From Anaerolineales bacterium (lineage in GTDB: Bacteria; Chloroflexota; Anaerolineae; Anaerolineales; Villigracilaceae), in NCBI GenBank assembly GCA_015489255.1, contig WGAD01000062.1, positions 1 through 10,164 of the forward strand: DNA of 10,164 nucleotides, read 5' to 3'. The notes beneath the pieces were generated by a model. That model did no database searches. It was given only the letters and a program-made list of their open reading frames with translations, and was not told the DNA's origin. Each line of letters opens with the position of its first letter. Position 1 is the stretch's first letter. Below are positions 5,300 through 10,164 of the stretch, one piece after another. Both the position numbers and the translations under genes were made by a program.

Positions 5300-7542
5300 T
5301 GCTCAAACTGTTTAAATTCGTCAAAACTTATTTGCCCCTCGTCTTCGGGGCCATTGTTTTGCTTTTCATCCAGGCTAACGCCGACCTGGCGTTGCCAGAT
5401 TACCTTTCGCGCATTGTCAACAATGGCATTCAGCAAAACGGGGTGGAAGACCCGTTGCCGGCGGCCTTGCGCGAAAGCAGCTTCCAGCGGTTGCTGCTCT
5501 TCACCGACGAGGCGGCTGCTACCGCCCTGCAAGCGGCTTATTCCCGCGTGGACGCCGGCAGCCCGCAGGCCGAGGCGTATTTGGCCGAGTATCCGGCCCT
5601 GGCGGAGACTTCCATCTATGTCTTGCGCGCCGATCTGGACGAGGCCGCCCGGCAAGAGCTGGAAACGGCCATCATCCCCGCCTGGGTGACGCTGAGCGGC
5701 CTGGAACGCGCCCTGCAAGACCCGCAGGCAGCGGAACGATTGGGCGCGGAAATAGGGTTCGACCTCAACCGTTTGCCCCCGGGTACCGACCTTTTTCAGG
5801 CGTTGGCGCAGATGCCCCCGGAACAACGTGCCCGGATGCTGACCTCCATGCAAGGGCAACTGGACGCACTGGGCGATAACATGCTCCGACAAATGGCCAT
5901 TCAGGCCGTGCGGACAGAATATGAGGCGCTGGGCGTGGATTTGGCGGCGATGCAATCGGCTTACATTTTGCGCACAGGCGCGCTGATGCTCCTGCTCACC
6001 CTGGTCTCAATCGCCAGCGCGGTAGGCGCCGGTTTCCTGGCCGCCCGCACCGCCGCAGCCGTAGCGCGCGATATCCGCCACGCCTTGTTCGAGCGGGTGG
6101 TGCATTTTTCTTCGGCGGAATTCAACCGCTTTTCCACGGCTTCGCTGATCACCCGCTCGACCAATGACGTGACCCAACTGCAAACGGTCACCTACATCAT
6201 CATTCGCATGGTGTTTTATGCGCCCTTGCTGGCCGTTGGCGGGGTGCTGCACGCCCTCGACACAGCCCCCTCAATGTGGTGGATTATTGCCATTACGGTG
6301 GGCGTCCTGCTGGTCATGATCGCCTTGATCTTTGGCCTTTCGCTGCCCAAATTCCGCCTCATGCAGGATTTGATCGACCGCTTGAACCGCGTGCTGCGCG
6401 AAAATCTGACGGGCATCATGGTGGTACGGGCGTTCAACAAGCAACCTTATGAAGAAAAACGGTTCGACAAAGCCAACCGCGACCTGACGAAAACCAGCCT
6501 CTTCGTCAGCCGGGTGATGGCCTTTTTTATGCCTTCGTTGATGTTCGTAATGAACGGCGCCTCTTTGCTCATCATCTGGGTGGGTTCGCACCGCGTGGCC
6601 GAAGCGGCCATTCAGGTGGGCGATATGATGGCCTTTTTGCAGTATGCCATGCAGATCGTCTTTGGTTTTCTAATGATGTCCATGATGTTCATCTTCCTGC
6701 CGCGGGCCTTCGTGGCTGGCGACCGCATCGCCGAGGTGTTGGAGACGCCGTTGACGGTGACGGACCCGCCGCAGCCGAAGACGTTCCCGGAGCCGTTTCG
6801 CGGGGAGATCACCTTCCGCAACGTGAGCTTCCGTTACCCGGGGGCAGAAGAAGACGTGCTGCACAACATCTCCTTTACCGCCCGCCCCGGGCAGATGACG
6901 GCCTTCATCGGTTCAACCGGTTCGGGAAAATCGACGGTGGTGAACCTGGTGCCGCGTTTCTACGATGTGACCGACGGCGCCATCCTGATCGATGGGGTGG
7001 ACATCCGCGAGGTGGCCCAGGCCGATCTGCGAGCGCGCATCGGATATGTGCCCCAGCAGGGTGTGCTTTTCTCCGGCACCATCGCCGACAATTTGCGCTA
7101 TGCGGATGAAAGCGCCAGCGAAGCCCGGATGCGCGCCGCCATCGAGACCGCGCAGGCGGCGGAATTCGTCTTTTCTCGTCCCGAAGGCTTGGGCTATGCC
7201 ATTGCCCAGGGAGGGAGCAACGTCTCTGGTGGGCAGAAGCAGCGGTTGGCGATTGCCCGAGCGTTGACCCGCCAGGCGCCGATTTACATCTTCGACGACA
7301 GCTTCTCGGCCCTGGATTACAAAACCGACAAGGCGCTGCGGCGCGCCCTGCGCGAAAAAGCAGCCAGAAGCACGGTCCTGCTGGTGACACAGCGCGTTGC
7401 CACCGCCATGCACGCCGATCAGATCATCGTCCTGGAAAAGGGGCGGGTGGCTGGCATTGGCACGCACGCTGAACTGATGAAAACCAACCGCACCTACCGC
7501 GAGATCGCGCTCTCGCAGCTCAAACAGGAGGAATTGCAATGA
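5299..7542 (+). CDS. Heterodimeric ABC exporter subunit A (TMD-NBD, degenerate catalytic site, long TM1-TM2 loop)
   Basis: A 747-residue half-transporter, longer than the usual 570-620. Order: TM1 (about 12-29); an extracytoplasmic insert of about 175 residues (45-222); TM2-TM6 (about 224-475); NBD (503-747). NBD motifs seen: Walker A GSTGSGKST (538-546), Q-loop Q586/Q587, signature NVSGGQ (641-646), Walker B IYIFDD (D666) with D667 in place of the catalytic Glu, D-loop SALD, and Q698 in place of the switch His. The Asp and Gln substitutions mark the non-catalytic site of heterodimeric exporters such as TM287/288. It pairs with the next gene, whose site is canonical. The role is probably ATP-driven export of drugs or lipids from the inner membrane; the substrate is unknown. 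The start overlaps the MarR stop, with AGGA 6 bases upstream. Confidence 0.93.
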   Translation: MLKLFKFVKTYLPLVFGAIVLLFIQANADLALPDYLSRIVNNGIQQNGVEDPLPAALRESSFQRLLLFTDEAAATALQAAYSRVDAGSPQAEAYLAEYPALAETSIYVLRADLDEAARQELETAIIPAWVTLSGLERALQDPQAAERLGAEIGFDLNRLPPGTDLFQALAQMPPEQRARMLTSMQGQLDALGDNMLRQMAIQAVRTEYEALGVDLAAMQSAYILRTGALMLLLTLVSIASAVGAGFLAARTAAAVARDIRHALFERVVHFSSAEFNRFSTASLITRSTNDVTQLQTVTYIIIRMVFYAPLLAVGGVLHALDTAPSMWWIIAITVGVLLVMIALIFGLSLPKFRLMQDLIDRLNRVLRENLTGIMVVRAFNKQPYEEKRFDKANRDLTKTSLFVSRVMAFFMPSLMFVMNGASLLIIWVGSHRVAEAAIQVGDMMAFLQYAMQIVFGFLMMSMMFIFLPRAFVAGDRIAEVLETPLTVTDPPQPKTFPEPFRGEITFRNVSFRYPGAEEDVLHNISFTARPGQMTAFIGSTGSGKSTVVNLVPRFYDVTDGAILIDGVDIREVAQADLRARIGYVPQQGVLFSGTIADNLRYADESASEARMRAAIETAQAAEFVFSRPEGLGYAIAQGGSNVSGGQKQRLAIARALTRQAPIYIFDDSFSALDYKTDKALRRALREKAARSTVLLVTQRVATAMHADQIIVLEKGRVAGIGTHAELMKTNRTYREIALSQLKQEELQ

Positions 7543-9425
7543 GCCAGGCGCCCAAATCTCCCGACAAACGGCCCATGATGGGGCCTGGCGCCCGCCGCCG
7601 CGGGCCGATGGGCGGGCATGGCGTTTCCATGTCCACAGAAAAAGCCAGCGACTTCAAAGGGGCCATGCGAAAACTGGCCGCTTACCTGGGAAAATACAAC
7701 GCAACCATTGTGCTGGTGCTGTTGCTGGCGCTGGGTTCCACCGTCTTCGCTATCGTGGGGCCGAAGTTGCTCGGCCAGGCGACCACCAAACTCTTCGCAG
7801 GGGTGATGGGGCAGCTCACAGGCGGCGGCGAAGGGATAGATTTCGACGGAATCCGCGACATCCTGCTGCTGGCGCTGGGGCTGTATGGCATTTCTACGGC
7901 TTTTGGTTATGCCCAGGGTTGGATCATGACCGGCGTGGCGATGGACATCACCTACCGCTTGCGGCGCGATATCGCCGCCAAGATCAACCGCCTGCCGTTG
8001 AAATACTTCGACGATACCAGCTACGGCGAGGTGTTGTCCCGCGTGACCAACGACGTCGACACCATCAACCAGACCCTCAACCAGAGCATGACGCAAATCA
8101 TCACCTCCTTTGCCACGCTGATCGGCGTGTTGGTGATGATGTTCAGCATCTCCTGGCAGATGACCCTGGTCGCTTTGTTGATCGTACCGCTTTCCATGGG
8201 CCTGATCGCCTTCATCGTCAAACGCACGCAGCAACACTTTGCTCGCCAGCAAGAATATTTGGGGCATGTCAACGGCCATGTGGAGGAGGTGTACGGCGGC
8301 CACCGGGTGATGAAAGCCTTCGGCGGCGAGGCCCGTAGCCTGGAGACGTTCGACCGCTACAACGATACCCTGTACGATTCGGCCTGGAAATCGCAATTCC
8401 TTTCCGGTTTGATGATGCCCATCATGGGGTTCATCGGCAACCTGGGGTACGTGGCCGTTTCCATCCTGGGAGGCTACCTGGCCGTGCAGAAATTGATCAC
8501 GGTGGGCGATATCCAGGCTTTTTTGCAGTATGTCCGCTCGTTTACCCAGCCCATTCGGCAGATCGCCACCGTGACCAACACCCTGCAATCCACCGCCGCA
8601 GCGGCGGAACGGGTCTTCGAGTTCCTGGAAGAGGAAGAAGAAACGCCGGACCCAGCCGACCCCGTCCAGCTGGACGAAGTCGAAGGGCGGGTCGCCTTCC
8701 GCAACGTCCGTTTTGGTTACCGCCCAGACAAGATCGTGATCAAAAACTTCTCGGTGGACGTGCACCCCGGGCAGAAGATCGCCATCGTCGGGCCGACTGG
8801 CGCCGGCAAGACGACCATCGTCAAATTGCTGATGCGCTTTTACGACGTTACAGACGGCGCCATTTTGCTGGAAGGACACGACTTGCGGCGCTTCCGCCGC
8901 GGCGATCTGCGGCGGCGTTTTGCCATGGTGCTGCAAGATACCTGGCTCTTCAACGGCAGCATCCGCGACAACATCCGCTATGGACGGGAGGAGGCGACAG
9001 AAGAAGAGATCGTCGCTGCCGCTCGCGCTGCCCGGGCGGATCACTTTATCCGCACCCTGCCAGAGGGATATGACATGGTGCTCAACGAAGAAACCACCAA
9101 CCTCTCGCAGGGGCAAAAACAATTGCTGACCATTGCCCGCGCCATCCTGGCCGACCCGGAGATCCTGATCCTGGACGAGGCCACCAGTTCGGTGGACACC
9201 CGCACCGAGGTCCTGATCCAGGAGGCAATGGACGAACTGATGCGCGGGCGCACCAGCTTCATCATCGCCCACCGGCTGTCTACCATCCGCAACGCGGACT
9301 TGATCCTGGTGATGAACGAGGGCGATATCGTCGAGCAGGGCACCCACGAAGAGCTGCTGGCCCGGGGCGGTTTCTACGCTGATTTGTATAACAGCCAGTT
9401 CGAAAGCGTGGCGACGGCTGGCTGA
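7539..9425 (+). CDS. Heterodimeric ABC exporter subunit B (TMD-NBD, catalytic site intact)
   Basis: A 628-residue half-transporter. Seen: a Gly/Pro/Arg/Met-rich cytoplasmic tail (10-28) common in this subfamily; six membrane segments (about 52-75, 108-130, 186-206, 208-228, 292-315 and one near 325-345); NBD with Walker A GPTGAGKTT (418-426), Q-loop Q466, signature LSQGQ (522-526, second Gly position altered from LSGGQ), Walker B ILILDE with D546 and catalytic E547, D-loop SSVD, and switch H578 in IIAHRLS. Its Walker motifs plus the VSGGQ signature of subunit A make the one hydrolytic site; the other site is degenerate on both sides. Its ATG overlaps the subunit A stop by 4 bases (ATGA), with AGGAGG 8 bases upstream, so equal, coupled translation is expected. 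It is the last gene of the MarR operon, followed by a 13-bp hairpin. Confidence 0.94.
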   Translation: MSQAPKSPDKRPMMGPGARRRGPMGGHGVSMSTEKASDFKGAMRKLAAYLGKYNATIVLVLLLALGSTVFAIVGPKLLGQATTKLFAGVMGQLTGGGEGIDFDGIRDILLLALGLYGISTAFGYAQGWIMTGVAMDITYRLRRDIAAKINRLPLKYFDDTSYGEVLSRVTNDVDTINQTLNQSMTQIITSFATLIGVLVMMFSISWQMTLVALLIVPLSMGLIAFIVKRTQQHFARQQEYLGHVNGHVEEVYGGHRVMKAFGGEARSLETFDRYNDTLYDSAWKSQFLSGLMMPIMGFIGNLGYVAVSILGGYLAVQKLITVGDIQAFLQYVRSFTQPIRQIATVTNTLQSTAAAAERVFEFLEEEEETPDPADPVQLDEVEGRVAFRNVRFGYRPDKIVIKNFSVDVHPGQKIAIVGPTGAGKTTIVKLLMRFYDVTDGAILLEGHDLRRFRRGDLRRRFAMVLQDTWLFNGSIRDNIRYGREEATEEEIVAAARAARADHFIRTLPEGYDMVLNEETTNLSQGQKQLLTIARAILADPEILILDEATSSVDTRTEVLIQEAMDELMRGRTSFIIAHRLSTIRNADLILVMNEGDIVEQGTHEELLARGGFYADLYNSQFESVATAG

Positions 9426-9442
9426 CGACGATACACCGGTGA

Positions 9443-9481
9443 ACGGCAACAGGGCGGCTGCCAAAGCGGCCCTGTTGCCGT
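9443..9481 (+). terminator. Hairpin closing the MarR-ABC operon (no T-tract)
   Basis: Seen: perfect 13-bp arms ACGGCAACAGGGC (9443-9455) and GCCCTGTTGCCGT (9469-9481) with a 13-base loop, 17 bases after the ABC stop. No T-run follows, so it may end transcription with help from other factors or protect the 3' end of the message rather than act as a classical terminator. Confidence 0.6.
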
Positions 9482-9547
9482 CTGATACACTCCAGAAGGC
9501 GCAGCGCGCTGTGTCGAGAGAGCTTGATGTCCTGTCTAATTTAATCC

Positions 9548-9592
9548 AATGAAAATGTTCCCAAAGGGTGAGTAACCGCTAAATGAAAATGT
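9548..9592. repeat. Direct repeat of AATGAAAATGT in the spacer before the NYN gene
   Basis: Seen: AATGAAAATGT at 9548-9558 and again at 9582-9592, 34 bases apart, each followed by a C/G-rich run (TCCC..GGG and GACCGGGG). No coding frame covers it. It could be two binding sites or a scar of an insertion-sequence end; nothing here decides. Confidence 0.4.
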
Positions 9593-9605
9593 GACCGGGG
9601 CATGA

Positions 9606-9645
9606 GGGAGCCTTGTGCTATACTTGAAACAAAAGGGAGGCTCCC
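9606..9645 (+). promoter_or_regulatory. Extended -10 promoter and flanking inverted repeat of the NYN gene
   Basis: Seen: TGC-TATACT (9616-9624), an extended -10 element with no good -35; start near 9631. The Shine-Dalgarno GGGAGG (9635-9640) lies 5 bases from the ATG. Inverted 7-bp repeats GGGAGCC (9606-9612) and GGCTCCC (9639-9645) flank the promoter, and 9635-9645 is itself the 11-base palindrome GGGAG-G-CTCCC covering the ribosome binding site. This may be an operator; that is inference. Confidence 0.5.
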
Positions 9646-10164
9646 ATGAAGCGCGTTGCGCTGTTTATGGATTATGAAAACTTTTACACGAGCTTGAAAG
9701 AGCGTACAGGACTGAACCCTTACGGTACGCCGCCATCCTTGGATTTTTTACAATTGGTGGCGTTTGTCGAACGGCACTTTGGCCGCCTGGAACCAGCAGA
9801 TTTCATCGTTGCGGCCAATTTCAGCCATTACAATGAGCAAAAAGGCGGGCTGAACAAGGTCGCTACCCTCTTGCGCTTAGACAGTTTCAAGCCGGGCGGA
9901 AGGCATCATCTGGTGTTGAAAAATTACGCGGACATGCGCCTGGCCCTGGAGGTGGGGCGGCATCTGACTCAAAATCCGGCTGACCTGTATTTGATCGCCA
10001 GCGGCGACGGCGACTTCGTGGCGGTGGCCCATGCCATTGAGCAAAGTGGGCGCAGTGTGTATTTCCTTGTGCCCGATATTCATCGGACGGCAGCGGAGAT
10101 CCGCGAGCAGTTTGCCTGTTACGAAGCCCCCGATATCTTTCAGCGCGATGATGGAGATCCACCC
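9646..10164 (+). CDS. NYN-domain (LabA/DUF88-like, PIN-fold) protein, partial at right edge
   Basis: An open frame from ATG 9646 to the window end (173 codons, no stop). Seen: N-terminal strand VALFMDYENF with D9 and N12; KNYADMRLALEVGRHL with D96; IASGDGDFVAVAHAIEQSGRSVYFLVP with D121 and D123. These acidic residues at the ends of strands are the metal-binding set of the NYN branch of PIN-like nucleases, so RNA cleavage or processing in the cytoplasm is plausible; many members are uncharacterised. One usual acidic position after ADM is Glu (E102) instead of Asp. Bacterial members often carry a C-terminal OST-HTH/LOTUS or other RNA-binding domain, which would lie beyond the window. The start is fixed by GGGAGG with 5-base spacing and the promoter just upstream. 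It is separated from the ABC operon by a hairpin and is probably an independent unit. Confidence 0.88.
   Translation, partial: MKRVALFMDYENFYTSLKERTGLNPYGTPPSLDFLQLVAFVERHFGRLEPADFIVAANFSHYNEQKGGLNKVATLLRLDSFKPGGRHHLVLKNYADMRLALEVGRHLTQNPADLYLIASGDGDFVAVAHAIEQSGRSVYFLVPDIHRTAAEIREQFACYEAPDIFQRDDGDPP

Noticed and set aside
7494..9464. 656-residue minus-strand open frame
   Set aside because: It lies exactly antisense to ABC subunit B, is His/Gln/Asp-rich without recognisable motifs, and is explained by codon bias of a GC-rich gene.

Overview
The window looks like chromosomal DNA of a moderately GC-rich bacterium (roughly 55-60% GC by eye) with strong AGGAGG-type ribosome binding sites. The overall look, namely the long-loop heterodimeric ABC exporter, the ACR3/permease arsenic operon and the selenocysteine peroxiredoxin, would fit Chloroflexota (Anaerolineae/Caldilineae-like) or a Firmicute-like anaerobe. 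No marker gene in the window settles this, so taxonomy is a low-confidence inference. No tRNA, rRNA, CRISPR array or complete insertion sequence was seen.

Left block (1-3714, all minus strand, read leftwards): an arsenic/metalloid resistance operon. arsR (3714-3349) overlaps a CSCS-motif permease of the DUF318/ArsP type (3356-2313). Then come an ACR3 arsenite efflux pump (2300-1239), an 80-residue CPTC redoxin (1179-937) and, after a 294-base gap, a TauE/SafE-type permease cut by the window edge. A perfect 12-4-12 palindrome (3728-3755) just upstream of arsR is the obvious ArsR operator. The model is metalloid-relieved repression of a sensor, two or three exporters and a small thiol redox protein.

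Middle block (3756-4740, plus strand): one gene with its own extended -10 promoter and a very clear intrinsic terminator. It encodes a 203-residue peroxiredoxin whose peroxidatic cysteine codon is an in-frame TGA, followed at the expected distance by a stem-loop with a GGUC apical loop. I read this as a selenoprotein (PrxU type) with a bacterial SECIS element. A standard gene caller would split it into two unrelated ORFs. This is the most notable object in the window.

Right block (4741-9481, plus strand): a MarR-family regulator with a promoter-overlapping inverted repeat, translationally coupled to two half-size ABC exporters (5299-7542 and 7539-9425). The NBD motifs of the two are complementary: one has a degenerate Walker B Glu and switch His, the other a degenerate signature. 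They therefore form a heterodimer with one consensus ATP site (TM287/288, BmrCD type). The first subunit has an unusually long (about 175 residue) loop between TM1 and TM2. A 13-bp hairpin closes the operon.

Right edge (9482-10164): a short spacer with a near-direct repeat and an extended -10 promoter, then the first 173 codons of an NYN-domain (LabA/DUF88-like, PIN-fold) protein running off the window.
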